From Pogostemon cablin (lineage: Eukaryota > Streptophyta > Magnoliopsida > Lamiales > Lamiaceae): a stretch of 64,000 nucleotides of DNA. Positions 46,176 to 58,745 of this stretch are shown here, one piece after another. The stretch covers positions 9,792,602 to 9,856,601 of the forward strand of contig CM042996.1 in assembly GCA_023678885.1 (NCBI GenBank), given 5' to 3'. Both the position numbers and the translations under genes were made by a program. The notes under the pieces were generated by a model. The model made no database searches. It saw nothing but the letters and a program-made list of their open reading frames with translations, and was not told the DNA's origin. The first letter of the stretch is position 1, and every line of letters starts with the position of its first letter.

Positions 46176-46339
46176 GTTCGATTTCGATGTCGCGTGTTTG
46201 ATTTTAATTTGGGTTTGGAGTTCAGTTAGATTGGATAATATATAGATATTTTTTAGATTATAAAACACAATTTATGTTTTTAAAAAAACAATGTGTTTTG
46301 GTTTTTTTTAATTAGTTTATCTAAAATATAATATTAAAA

Positions 46340-46564
46340 TACATTAATATCAGTGAAAAGATATCGGTTATGATAATCGATATCTATACTCTTTAAAAAT
46401 ATTATTGAAAGATATCAATAGGCAATCACCGATATTTATTAGAAAAATTCAAGCATAATAGATAACAGTAGTATAAAAAATATTAGTTAGTATGTTCATA
46501 AATATCAATTTTACAAATCACCGATATTAATTTATTGATATCTATTAACAGTTTTGTAGTAGTG
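46340..46564. repeat. Right subterminal region of CACTA
   Basis: A few degenerate AAGATATCGGTTATGATAAT-type and ATCACCGATATTTATTAG-type units precede the terminal inverted repeat. The array is shorter than the left one. Confidence 0.7.
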
Positions 46565-47047
46565 TATAAAGGGAGACTAGGGAAATAATTGATACTGATA
46601 GTACCTAGAAAGGGGGGGTGGAATTATATCTCTTGCTCCGAGTTATTCACACGTGTTACACGCATGTTTACTTGTATCTATAGAGTAGATATGGATGGTT
46701 TAGTGATGTGTCCACATTCCACAAGGCAGAGTTGGACATCAACACATAGAGGGAAAATTAATGCGTGATACTGGATTATCCTAAATCTAACTATTCTCCT
46801 ACTTGATCCACTTTCGTATTCTTCGAGTGATATTTTATTTTATTTGTTATTTTAATTAATTGTTTATTAGTTAATAATTCAAACCTCAAACTAAATTGTC
46901 ATCCTGTCTTAATTAATTTAGTTAATAATTAAATTGATAATACGCCGTCCTTTGAGTTCGATAATTTAACTTGGTCGCTTGCTTAAGCGGCAACTGATAT
47001 CCTTAATACTTTGAGTTTAATTTTGCGTGCAAAGAAAACGCGCATCA

Positions 47048-47625
47048 ATGAGCCGGATGAGTGTTATACACGGATACATCAGCAATGATTACGTTCAAGG
47101 ATGAACGATGACAAAGGGTGATTAAGCTCCCTACATCAGCCTCAGATTCCACAGAAATAGCAGGGGGCGGTCCATCAATACAAACACATTCGAATTTCTT
47201 AAGTTGCAACTCATTCCATTTAGAACAAATATATGTGACCTCATATCATCCCATGATGTATTTGTAACCAGTTTGAATAATTTGCACTCCCCCCTATATC
47301 TAATAGTGAGAATGATGGGTGCAGGTTCGTCCATGAGTTGAAAGCCCAGTTTAAGGGAAAAAAAACAACACTTAAAACCAATCAATTGAAGTTCAAAAAT
47401 GCAGATTTAGTGTGCTGCATGACATGCTGAATTTAATGTTAATGCATGACATGCAGATTTGAATTAAGTCACCCACGTACTATTATATACGGACAATACA
47501 TAGTTTAACCTTAATGCATGACATGCAGATTTGATAAGTGCATACCATGCAGATATGCAAGAGAATTGCAGATGAATTAACTTCACGAATTGCATTACAT
47601 GCATTTATCATAAAGAGAATTAACT
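47048..47625 (-). pseudogene. Partial duplicate of the Mutator transposase 5' end
   Basis: This is a copy of 48468-48990 at a 1,420-base offset, with small differences. The minus strand starts MDEPAPIILTIRYRGECKLF at 47336 and is cut at 47048 by the end of the family A LTR. Upstream (47400-47620) the untranslated text is also shared. The family A element appears to have inserted into this copy; its left flank is lost, so ATGAG cannot be confirmed as the duplication. Confidence 0.65.
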
Positions 47626-47630
47626 TCATA

Positions 47631-47661
47631 AAAAACTAGACTTTTAGTATACAATCTAACA
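47631..47661 (-). repeat. Remnant of copia LTR (family E)
   Basis: AAAACTAGACTTTTAGTATA and the adjoining CAATCTAACA match the end of the family E LTRs. Only about 30 bases remain. It cuts the transposase gene at 47662. Confidence 0.7.
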
Positions 47662-48751
47662 TAAATAGCTTGGGGCGACAGCTCTTAAACTCATCAATGC
47701 ATGCTTTGAAGGCTATGAACAAGCGTTCAAAATGATAGGTTTTGGGATCATAAACAACGCTGTCTGGGTTGGTTAGACGAAACAGCAGCACAGTACCAAC
47801 GTAGCTGATTATAGGAATCATCAAAAGATCTCTAAACCTTGTTCTTTGCATTTTCTGACGCTCGTCATGCTTTCCAATATGGAATATCAAACCCATAATT
47901 ATGTTTGATCCCATCTTTTGCATCAGTTCCCCCCATGTGAGCCTTCTTCCTAACCTTGTCTAAGATCAAACTTCCAATGATGTCGGGACACAAGCGTTTG
48001 GCATTGTTTTGAGTTAACACACCAGCACACTTGTGCACTGAATTCATTTCATATATTTGGAATTTTGCTGTGACTAGAAGACACCTTGCTTTTATGAACC
48101 AATCACACTCGTGTTTCTTTTTGTTGACATAAATTGCATGGATATACTTTGCATCGTTCCTCTTATAGCCAAACGGAAAACCATTTCGAGCGGTATATTT
48201 TATTAGTTGCACCCAAAACTCAACTGCACTGCTATGGAACACCAACCCAACACCATCTTTCATTAAATTTTGCTATGGATCTGATAACAGTGGTTTCTTA
48301 TCCAAGACAGGGCATATATCATTAGAGGGTATGACATTGTTTGCACCAAACTCTTCGTATTGCCCATCGTTCAACAAATTCTCATTTGTGTTCAAATATT
48401 CTAGAAAGAACCCACTACCTTTAGAATAAATGAAATTCATTCGTACTTGACTGTCATTTTCCACGTGATGAGCCGGATAAGTGCCATACACGGATACACC
48501 AGCAACGATTACGTTCAAGGATGAACGATGATAAAGGGTGATTAAACTCTCTACATCAGCATCAGATTCCACGGAAATAGCAGGGGGCGGTCCAATAATA
48601 CAAACACATTCGAATTCCTTAAGTAGCAACTCATTCCATTTAGAACAAATATGTGACCTCATATCATCCTATGATGTATTTGTAACCAGTTTGAACAATT
48701 TGCACTCCCCCTATATCTAATAGTGAGAATGATGGGTGCAGGTTCGTCCAT
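47662..48751 (-). pseudogene. Mutator-type (MuDR) transposase, broken
   Basis: A Met codon at 48751 begins MDEPAPIILT. The segment 48662-48273 continues with RSHICSKWNELLLKEFECVC. The MuDR DNA-binding domain follows at 48263-47990: VEFWVQLIKYTARNGFPFGY, KRNDAKYIHAIYVN, ECDWFIKARCLLVTAKFQIY. The start of the catalytic part is at 47800-47662 (FERLFIAFKACIDEFKSCRP). In-frame stops near 48672 and 48270 replace Trp, and frames shift near 47900. The copia remnant removes the rest, including most of the DDE core. Usual length is 600-900 residues, so less than half is left. Confidence 0.8.
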
Positions 48752-48990
48752 GAGTTGAAAGTCATGTTTAAGAAAAAAAAACAACACTTAAAACAAATTA
48801 GTTAAAGTTCAAAAATGCAGATTTAGTGTACTGCATGACATGCTGAATTTAACACGTACTATTGTATGCGGACTGTACATAGTTTAACCTTAATGCATGA
48901 CATGCAGATTTGATAAGTGCATACCATGCAGATATGCAAGACAATTGCAGACGAATTAACTTCACGAATTGCATTAAATTCATTTATCAT

Positions 48991-50389
48991 AAAGAGAATG
49001 ATACGTTGTGCAACAAATGATCGGTAAATGAACTTGCTTTTTCATAGAACAAATTGCATTAAATGCATTTATCAAAACTTATGCCCTAAACTTGCAGCAA
49101 TATTTTATAAAGTAGAAGAAACATATGTGTACAACAAATGAAAACCTATTCAACAAATTCTTACCACAAGTATATTTATGTCAATAAATTAAACACACAA
49201 ACATCATAAACAGAAACCATAGGAGCAACATTATTATAATATACACCAAAAATATAATGGGGAACAAAAAATCACATTATAATTGTTCATAAATCGAAAA
49301 GCTAAGACAATTGATTGAAAATTTTAGAATGAAGATCTCTACATACCTTTTTAAATCTTCTCTTTCTGAACCGACTTTGACAGGTGATATGAAGTTTGTA
49401 GCAACGTGAAAACATTTTATATGTAGGATTATTTGAAATTCTACAGAAAGATGAAAATTTTTGCTGGAACGATAATTTCTTGAACATCATTATTTGATGA
49501 AGAAAGGAAAGTGTACAAACTCCCGCCTGTTACCAATATTTATCGATAATTCATTACAGGAACTAATCTGGGAAGTTCAAAAATCTTAAACAGAAATGCA
49601 TGAAGAATGTAAGAGATGTTATTGGGATATATTTTAATTAAGGATAAAGTAGGTATTTTAACTCTAAATATTGTATCTAAGAATAATTTATTTTTATAGA
49701 TGTATCTTAAAATAATTATACATGAGAAGTTTGTACCTAGGAGTAATTATTTCAAGAAAAATTAAATGTCAACCAGTTGAGTCATTGTGTCATGCTACGA
49801 CACACCATCCAACCCAGGTTATTGTACCACAATGTGACATTTGACACATTGTGGTTGGTGCCAAAATTTATATTAATATAATTTAGATTTTTAATAAATA
49901 ATATCTAATTTTTTTATATTTTTTTAAAATAATCAAAATTCTTATATTTTTTTATCTACAAATAGAGAATAATATTGACACATTTTGAATCACAATAAAA
50001 AAAATTATATTATTTATTAATCTCAAGTTATAGTATAATTTTTTTTAATTTCTTCTAAATTTATCATTTTTAATTATAGATTTAAACAATAAAAATTTTA
50101 TTATAAAAATTAATAATATATAATTTATAATAATTATAGTATATATATATAGGTGGGTGAGAAATAAATATTTAATTAAAAAGTTGGGTTGAGTTCGGTT
50201 GTAGATAGTGTAAAAAAGTTAAAATTGATTTGGATTGTAAGTTGTTGATTTAGATGAGAGAGAAACGAATATATAATTAGAAGGTTGAGTTGTGAGTTCT
50301 GGTGAGTTGTGAATGGAGATAGTTTAAAGGGATTTGGGCAAATATTGGATTTTCCTTCTACGACGGCTAGTAAAATCATTAAAAAAACG
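48991..50389. other. AT-rich DNA without genes; one hairpin
   Basis: No supported gene. A perfect 11-base inverted repeat (ACCACAATGTG, 8-base loop, CACATTGTGGT) lies at 49826-49855. (AT)n runs lie near 50140. Confidence 0.4.
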
Positions 50390-50595
50390 AGCTCCCCATG
50401 GGCATGAAGCCATTGGATCAGAAAAAGATTCCAGTCTGTTTGATAATGATCGAGTTACATTGCTTTTCGGCCCGAACCAAGGAATCCCTTGATATGATGC
50501 AAAATGGATCGTGTTCTATCTTTGATCAGAGATTTCTCTATGAAAAATACGAATCAGAGTTTGAATAAGGGAGGGGAAGGAGCCCTTGATCCGCC
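50390..50595 (+). pseudogene. ycf2: Plastid DNA insert: fragment of ycf2
   Basis: The plus strand reads LDMMQNGSCSI, DQRFLYEKYESEF and, upstream with a shift, SLFDNDRVTLL. These are consecutive pieces of the C-terminal part of chloroplast Ycf2, and the DNA (GATATGATGCAAAATGGATC) is close to the plastid gene. About 200 bases are present with a stop after ESEF and frame shifts, so it is a nuclear plastid insert, not a gene. Confidence 0.85.
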
Positions 50596-50885
50596 TGGAC
50601 GCACAGTGTCCAAAAGCACACAAGTTTTAGCTAAAAACAAATTGATGACTATTAAAATGTTCTATGTTCAATTAATTTATCAAATAAATAAATTATTGTA
50701 ATTTGGAGGGATGTGATTCTTAATTCTTATAAGAGAAATTATCACATTTGATCCACTAACTAATTTAAAATTCGTAATTGGTCCTTAAATTATTTAAATT
50801 CTCAATTTTAGCTCATTTTTCTTTAATTTTGTTCCTTCTTTTTCCATTTTAGTCCAAATTTAAAAGAATTTTCTAATTCTTACGA

Positions 50886-51985
50886 AGCAAGACGCGAGCT
50901 GAATTTCCCGGTCACAATGCTGATGTAGCCTTACAATTAATATTTTTTTCTAAGTCATTTGCGATAGCTCCCGCTCCCGCTCCACCTCACGCTTCCTTTA
51001 ATTACCCTAATTGGGAAACAAGAAATTCCCATTCCTTCTTTCCCAATCCTTTCAACATTATTTTCTTCTTTCTTGTATCTGATAACACAATGGGTTATAT
51101 AGCTTCACACACAAATCTAGCACCCACATCTTCTCTTGCAAAAACATCATTTTTGTGAACTACATTGTAATTTTCTTCTCCCTCCTCCCCGTCATAGTAG
51201 AGCTCCAAATCCACAATACCATAATCGATACATCTTTCCATGTGCCCTTCCACGGATATGAAATAAGGTCTCTCATTGTTGGGTCATATTATTAAACACT
51301 TGGTCTGCAACTTTTTGCAAGCTAATGAAAATCATGGAAAATGGCAGATCTCGCCATTTCGTTACGGTGATAGTAACATATTCGATGTGCTAGTATGATT
51401 AGCAATGTACCAAATCATCAGCCGTTTTGTAAGGAACAACAACACTGTTGAGAACTTGTTTAACTCTCAAGATGATAACCATCTTTGGTTGAATTGCTGT
51501 TGACGTGAATAAATTGAACAATCTACAAATGGATCATTGCATATTGTAGAACAAGAATTGAAGTTATAGGACTATTGTGTGTGAATCAAAATTAAATAAG
51601 AGAACGCAACAGGGATTATAGTGGTTTAGTAAGAAATGCCTACATCAACTTTGCAGTTGAGAGGAATTTTATTAATTATCACAGAACAAAGAAAGATTAC
51701 AAAGTGATGAATAATCATTGATCAACAAATTGAATATATATAAATCTACTCTAAGTCCCAATCTCGAATGATCTTGTGGCTGGAAAACAAACTGATAAAA
51801 TACCTCTACTGGTTACTAACTTAATTCAACAGCATACACTTCAGTCTACAAGGATCAGCTGAAACTTGTTAAGTAATCATCCAACCACCTAACTAAATAA
51901 CTGATGCAGACCTCATCAATAACCACTCTTTTTGAAGTCAATAACTTGCTCCCAAACATAGCAAGTCCAACTGCCACGTCTTTAT
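50886..51985. other. Left interior of the Mutator-like unit
   Basis: A minus-strand open stretch near 51260-51130 (DYGIVDLELYYDGEEGEENY) is acidic and not recognised. The rest is AT-rich DNA without recognisable genes. Confidence 0.3.
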
Positions 51986-53363
51986 AATTGGAGTTCGATC
52001 GTTTAGTTAACGTGAACCGTTAGGGTTTCATACGTTTCGAACAGTCAGCGAAAGCATGAAAACAAGAAACGTATTACTTTTCACCAGGGTATGTTGAAGA
52101 AGATGGATTCTCGCCGGCATCCTACGCAGCCTCACTGTTTTGGGCATAAATCTCTCATCCAATGTCGGAATTAAATGATCTACATGCAAAACGATCCTCT
52201 CTTCCGTGGCTTTCCATCAGTATATTACACGTTGAATTTTGAGGTCTGTACGATTTTATAAAAATTATATAATTTGGCGGACAGCAGCAACAAACAACCT
52301 TCTGGTCTTCTGCTGTATTCCCAAGTCCAATCTCGACGTCGTGTGGGCGACGATCCTCGAGTCTTCTCAATCTGCCTTTCCATAACCCTCCTCACATGTT
52401 AGGTGTGATTAATCAGTTAGATTAGTGTTTCCGGACAGCTGAGATGACTTATATATGGGCTATAGCAGGGACCAGGAGGAGAAATTAGAGTTGGGCCTCC
52501 ATTGGGCTTAAGTATCCAAGCTTAGCCCAAAGCTTATACTTAAGTCCAATAATAATAATATATATCACTAAAATATTATTACTGCACTACCGCTCTAATC
52601 TCATTATTACGTTATGGGCTCCTTCTTATTATGAGCCTGTTAGTCTCCCCATGTTTAAGATATTCAATGTCCATTAATTAATTAAGTTACTGACAACTCC
52701 ATTAATTAATATCTCATCCGAGAGTAGTACAACTCAACCTCATTATCATGTCGGAATAAATTCACCTGTAGGGTTTACAAGATAATCCTTATGAGCTCCT
52801 CAAGGGGACATCATCAACCTATAACGGACACGGATTCCTTCTACAATCAACAACACACCATAGAGATAGCACTATTTCCAAACTCACCGAGTTTGTTTAT
52901 TTAATTACATGTAAATCAAAGAAATACATACTACCTTACATGTTGAGGTTATTGTATAGGGATTAAGAGCATGAAGATCCATAATAACTGAGATCAAGTT
53001 CTCCTATAAGTTAGTATAAGTCGAACGATCTCAAGCGGTCCCGCTCAATACACATAAAGTGTACTAATGTGATTCTATAGCCAAGACAAGCTAATACCAA
53101 ACCACACTACAACCATCGCGATAGAGAGACCCCATCTATCTCGGTTGTGAGCATCTGTTTATACTTTATAAGGAAATCGATAATATGATATTCCGCGTGT
53201 TGTCGCACAACATATTATCTACAGTATAAAGTAAGGGGACTATTGTATCGAACATATAAATAAATTATAAGACGCAATCATTTGATCATATGATTCTCAT
53301 TTCAAATTAATTGTTTGAATATTGTTCATACAAAAAGCTAGACTTTTAGTATACAATCCAACA
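51986..53363 (-). repeat. 3' LTR of the copia element
   Basis: The TG end has changed (AATTGGAGTTCGATC where the others have TGTTGGCGTTCGATC). The other end is ACAATCCAACA at 53363, next to the purine tract. Length about 1.38 kb, the same as the 5' LTR after removal of its insertion. Confidence 0.85.
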
Positions 53364-53374
53364 ATCTCCCACTT
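53364..53374 (-). other. Polypurine tract of the copia element
   Basis: The minus strand reads AAGTGGGAGAT directly before the 3' LTR, the usual copia plus-strand primer. Confidence 0.85.
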
Positions 53375-53519
53375 ATACTAAAAGACTATGTTGTCATGTC
53401 TTCTGCCATACATCTGATTTCCACTCTCACTACACGACCATCAAAAAGCTCTCGCTTTAAGAGCCTTGTAAATGGATTTACTATGTTATCATCCGATGCA
53501 ATCTAGGCGACAACAACCT

Positions 53520-54720
53520 TCCCTTCATCATACGATTTCTCGTAACAGGTGGTACTCGCGCTCCATGTGTTTAATTGCCTTATGGGCTTGTGATTCCTTC
53601 AAGTTTGCAACTGCACCATTATCATCAAAATAAATTGTGATACCCTTAAGCAAACTTACAAACACTTCAAAGTCCATCATGAAGTTTCTAGAGTCATACA
53701 GATATTTTGGCTGCGTCATAGGCTCCAATTTATCATCTTTATATGATGGAGTCCGGAGTCTGAAATATATTTCCATATAACACTCATCCACATTATGGCT
53801 CTACTTCCTAAAATTAAACACATAACCTTCGATGTGGATTTACTATCGTCCCTGTCTGATTTGAAAAATCTGAATCTATGTAACCCATAAGAAGCAGTGA
53901 ATCTGTTCAGTAAGTCCACATATAATTTCTAGTCCTTTTCAGGTACATAAGTATATGTCTTACAACAGTTCAACATTCTTGTTTTTGGGTTACCTTGTTA
54001 CTCACTGACCATGCGTTCAACAAAACAGATATCCATTCTTGTCCATAGCATTCCTTAGATTAAGCTTCCTTATTCGCCGAAACATAAGGAACCACTTTCA
54101 TCACCTTTATCTTCTTTTGTGTCTCAAGACACATATCCTTAGATAAAGTCACATGCTAAAACAAGTAAGGATCGTATCATCTCATGAAGCTTGAGACAAG
54201 CATAACATCCCTTCTTGTGATCCGTGTTACCATGATCAAAAGGATATCTTTTGCTTCTTCTCAAGTCCTTCATTTCATGCTGCTTTATTAACCATACCCA
54301 TACGTCTGACAATACTCTTTCTTTGTCTCCAATGAGCAATATATCATCTACGTACAGTACAAGAAATACAACCACGTTTTCGTCACTCTTTACAATACAC
54401 AAGACCACATCCGCGCATTGAATGAATCCATATCTTTGGATTTCCTCATCAAAACAGATGTTTCATGATCTTGAAGCTTGCTTTAATCCATCGATGGACA
54501 CCTCTAAGCTTACAATCAAAATGATCTTAGCCATTTGCAATGAACTCCTATGGTTGCTTCACATAGATGTTCTCCTCAAGACTTCCATTCCATGAAAGCT
54601 GTCTTGACATCTATTTGCTATTCCTCATATTTCATATAAGTAGCAATAGATAAAATAGTCCGGATCAACATAGGCATAGCTATCGGCGAACAGGTTTCCT
54701 CATAATCGAACCTTTTCTTT
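53520..54720 (-). pseudogene. Copia reverse transcriptase and RNase H
   Basis: Near 54700-54590: ETCSPIAMPMLIRTILSIAT followed by QIDVKTAFM. Near 54360-54310: VVVFLVLYVDDILLIGD, the catalytic YVDD block. Near 53660-53520: GITIYFDDNGAVANLKE and HMEREYHLLREIV, the RNase H motifs of Ty1/copia. Stops and shifts separate every motif. It cannot make an enzyme. Confidence 0.85.
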
Positions 54721-57079
54721 CTGATTATACCTTTTCGCAACAAGCTTTGCTTCCAAGGTTTTCACCTTACCGTATGATCCTCTTTTATTTTGTATGACTA
54801 CTTCCAGTGGCTTATACACCATATAGTGGTCCTACAAGCTCCCAGACTTGATTTAGAATCCATCTATTCTATTTCAGAAACCATTGCACTTTGCTAAGAT
54901 TCGGCATTTCTATCTTGTAGTGTTTCATCGTATCTGTGGGTCAATTCCATGTTTACTAGGGACCAAGTCTCACGACTCTCCCAAAACATATATCTTATAG
55001 GTTGTCGAACAAACCTTCCACTACGACAAGGCTCTACACGTAATTGTGTATCAGACGTGACATGCGTTGCAGTTTACCTTGTGATATATCCTCTTGTACA
55101 CTTGGTACTAATACTTTGTGTTTTCCCTCTCACTTCCTTTAGAATAATTTATACATGGGTTTATGATTTAATACATAGTCCCTTTCCAAAAAAACTAGTG
55201 TTTTTTTTAACAATCACTCATTCGATCTTTTGGATTAAATAAATCATCGCCCTTCATTTTTCTAGGATATCCCACAAATAGACAAACATTATACGAATGT
55301 TGTTTCTAGGGCATACCCATAAAATGAATTTAGTAATTCTAAATAATTCATCATCTATCTAATCATTTCCAAAAGAGTCTCACTCCTATTACGATTAGAA
55401 GACGTGCTATTAATTACTCTTTGTTGCATCGGTGGGACAAACATGATTTAATAGTGAACAAATTATCGCCAACGTACAACAACATATTATAGATCCATCC
55501 TTCATTACTATGACCATGTAATTTAAATAAAATGGAGTATTCATCCGTAAGTGCATAGAAACTGAAATGAAATTCTTTCTATGAAAAATATACGTAAAGA
55601 CAATTTCTCACAATCAAATATTTATTCATATCGTGAGATAAATAAACAACTCCCACTGCAACAGTCACTACTCTTGTAGTTTTACCCATGTCAATAATAA
55701 TCTCATCATCACTTAATTGTAGGCTTTTAGTGATTCCGGTTTCTACACACAACGTGTTAGTAGATGTCATCCTTAATCATGCTTCAACAACGAATGAGAT
55801 ACTAACCTTGTTCACATCTTGATGAAATTGGATTTTCTTCGCCACATGTTTTATCAGAAGTTCCCCACTATATACAACCTCTCGTATTTCAGGTAGAACT
55901 AGCTCAAAACATCCAGACAAATTATGAAAAATAAATTGATATAGGTTTTCCTTTCAATTTCTATTCCAAGCATTCCCAATTCATTCATCAACTTAACCAT
56001 GACTTCCTGCCTTTTAACCTCACTCAAGTATCTGAAGATTTGCATGAGACCATCATATTTCTATGAACCTCTCACCTCTCCACTAGAGAATTTAATAGAC
56101 ATCATATAAACATCCTTAGTGAGAACACATTTTATTTTCCTAAGCAGTAAAATTTGAAACCAAAATTCTTTTCTAATCATCTAATTTTGGACAAGTAAAT
56201 ATGTTTCTTTTAGTAAACAATAAGTGAATTAAAACCATTTTGAAAATTAAAAAAATCATAAATAAATACACCGATCAAATCTTTGAATTTTATTCTTTAT
56301 ACTAATTCACTCAAAACAATATAAAAATAAAATTCACAGACTTCTCAAGCACCGTGAGTATGCATGCCAGGTTAGGATGGACGTATACAAACCCGAACAT
56401 TTACAAGAGAAGGTTTTATCCATTAATTTCATTCGTCAACCTAACCTCATGATAAAATAATTAATAGTCGGTCCCTCTTTAGCCATGCAAATAATAGCAG
56501 TGACTCCGTTGGGGAGGATACTAATTATTTACATCTAAGTGTACACCATTATTTGATCCCAAGTCCGCTGCCCAAGCTTATGTGCCTTACTGTTGGAGAA
56601 GTACACACGCACTCAGATAACTTTCTACAACCATCAATTATATAAGTTTATACCAATGAACCACATTTAAACTCATCCGTTAGGAAGAAAGACACTATAG
56701 CCAACGCGCAAGTTCATAAGCATCACATTACAAACAATAATTATTTAAAGAAGTCTGTACCAGTGATCCGTGAATAAACTCATCCGTTAGGGAGGAAGAC
56801 ACTATAACCGACGTGCAAGTTTATTCACATCAACTTACAAACCAATAATGGAGGCCACAAGAATTAATTTTCAATCCCCTCTCCCACTTAGTTATTTAAC
56901 ACCGAGGGTTTTTACATGCATATAATATTCAGAATAAAATACGCAACCTAGCATTCTCCTATTACGGCACATAAGGCAGTAAATCAGAGAGAATCATGTA
57001 TACATATATATAAATAATCAGATAATTAAATCAATTATTAACAGTTATATATCAGCGAATTCGATTGTTCGCCACCAAG
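54721..57079 (-). pseudogene. Decayed copia integrase, protease and gag region
   Basis: 55770-55579 resembles the protease to pre-integrase stretch (DMGKTTRVVTVAVGVVYLS and a following NCLYV). Around 55320-55220 an integrase C-terminal trace is seen (CLFVGYPRKMKG). Gag motifs were not found at 55800-57080, where only short frames remain. Confidence 0.55.
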
Positions 57080-58731
57080 CACGAATTGAGCAGCTGCGAC
57101 TATGCGGGGTTCAACCTCCCCGGTGAGGTCGCAGGGATCGACCTGCCTGGCCAGGTAGTAGGGTTCGGGGCAGCGCCCTAAAACCTAATCTGAAAATCAA
57201 AAGCCGGTCTTCACAAATTTTCCTCTAGATTTATCGCCCAGTAACCTGATCTCCCAGCCTGGCACCCTAATCCACCAACCGACATCACGCTCGTCTGCCC
57301 ATCCTCGGGCCCACGAGCTTAGCATGATCGCCCAGCAGAAAACATCCTTCACATGCCAACCTGCCCAGCGAACACCAGCCAATATTCTCGGATAGTGCAG
57401 CCTGTTCCCAACAATCGTGTGACATACTTGATGACACGCTTGCCGTTGTGCACCACACCCGGCCTTCTACTCGGCATCATCACACACATCCGGCCATCAT
57501 AACACACAGCCTGGCACTGCAAACGTGCACGCCTACTCGCCTATCCACATGCCGCCGTGTGCTGGAAGTCTGCCGACCCGTGCTGATTCGTGCGCCTGCC
57601 AGCCCACTGCCGAGCGGCCTTCCCTCGTCCATCAGCCTGCAAACCACGGACGCCCAGCTTCCCATCGGCACGCCTGCCTACCTGCTCGCTGCCGTGCATT
57701 GAAGCCCATCTCCGTGTGCTGCTCTGTGCAATCCATCGTGCGACATGCGCACGCCAGCAGACACGTCTGCCATTCTGTCCACGCACGACCCATGCGTGCC
57801 AACGGGTACCAATGTCTTGCCTTCCGTGTGCATCATCTTGAGCATTGCGCTGACTGACTGCCCGAAATGCTTGAAGACCCGACCGGAACTGAAGGTGGAC
57901 TCGCCAGAAACTGTAGCTGACCCGCTCGAAAGACATGAAGGCTTGACCGGAACTTGGAGCAGACCCACACGGAACCTGCCTGTGACTCGCTCAAAAAATG
58001 CCTGCATCTCAACCAGGCGCCACCAGCAGCTTGATTGATGCACGACACCGCCGTCGTCCAGCAAAGACCAGGCCTCTGCCGCCCGTCGTGCGTCGTCAGA
58101 GCACCAGCCTTGTGCCATCGTACGCGCCTAGCCTTGCTGTTCCATCAACATCACGTCGACCAACTGCTACCGTGCCGCCATGCAAAGTCGGTTTCCCTCG
58201 TGCCGTCGCCTTATGGACTTCGCCAAAACCCTAGCGACTTGAAACTGCTATGCAAGTCGTCGCAGCTGTACATCATCCAGACCCGGTCACCTTACCTCCA
58301 GCCATCGACCCTTTTCATAAGCACCGTCGGCATACATCACATGTGCCACCACCAGACATCAATCATCTACTAACAAAAGCCTTCGAAACTAGTCACCGAT
58401 TCCGACTCTGCCTTCGAAGATGCTATCTTTGGTCCAGCCTTGCCACGCATGTCTTGCATCACACACAGCCTTGCCACCGTGTACAGTCCCGTGCACGCAA
58501 TAGTACCCACCACGCCCGGCACCAGCCCTCATCCGAGCACCTTGTCGTGCGCGGATCACACACAATCATGCCAACGTTCATCAACGCCGATCACCATGAT
58601 CAGCGCCATGTGGTAAATGTGTGTGACATGTACAGTTTAGGGTTTCATCAAGAAAATAATATCTAAACCCTAAAATCATGCAAGGCAAATAAACCCTAAC
58701 CTAACGTTTCACGCTTCACCAAGAAACCGAA
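57080..58731 (-). other. GC-rich copia leader
   Basis: From 57080 to 58570 the DNA is clearly GC-rich, with overlapping open frames on both strands, up to 146 codons. None has a recognisable domain and none stands out from the others. The same kind of leader is seen after LTRs E (19344-19640) and D (23290-23760). I regard the frames as by-products of base composition. Confidence 0.5.
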
Positions 58732-58743
58732 GCTCTGATACCA
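58732..58743 (-). other. Primer binding site for initiator tRNA-Met
   Basis: The minus strand reads TGGTATCAGAGC, two bases after the 5' LTR end. Confidence 0.88.
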
Positions 58744-58745
58744 AC

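Larger units (their letters stand above)
37221..46564. mobile_element. CACTA element carrying host gene fragments
   Basis: Left end CACTACTAGAAATCTGTG; right end, inverted, CACTACTACAAAACTG. A TAT duplication lies at 37218-37220 and 46565-46567. CACTA ends and a 3-bp duplication define the superfamily. Both ends carry GATATCGGTGATTCACCGATATC-like subterminal palindromes. No transposase was recognised in 9.3 kb. The inside holds exon-intron fragments resembling several unrelated host genes, on both strands, with frame breaks. Confidence 0.9.
33503..47047 (+). mobile_element. Second family A element, 5'-truncated, with two insertions
   Basis: From 33503 it matches the 3' untranslated region of the first copy (from 5217 on). 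It has a purine tract at 35885-35898 and a 3' LTR from 35899 ending GCGCATCA at 47047. A solo copia LTR sits in the internal part and a CACTA element in the LTR. Without these the piece is about 3 kb. The 5' LTR, gag and pol are missing. Confidence 0.8.
35899..47047 (+). repeat. 3' LTR of the second family A element, split by CACTA
   Basis: Starts TGTTGAGAGTGG after the purine tract and ends CGCGCATCA. Without the CACTA insertion and one TAT copy it is about 1.8 kb and keeps the U5 segment lost from the first copy. Its U3 has no TTCGACC array; the place is taken by GAATTTCCGAAAATTTCCG near 36465. A TATATATTTT box lies near 36588. Confidence 0.8.

Noticed and set aside
57448..58666. Several open frames of 70-146 codons on both strands, some rich in Arg, Cys and His
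   Set aside because: They overlap in all frames within a GC-rich copia leader, have no recognisable domain and sit between a primer site and a decayed pol. Base composition explains them.
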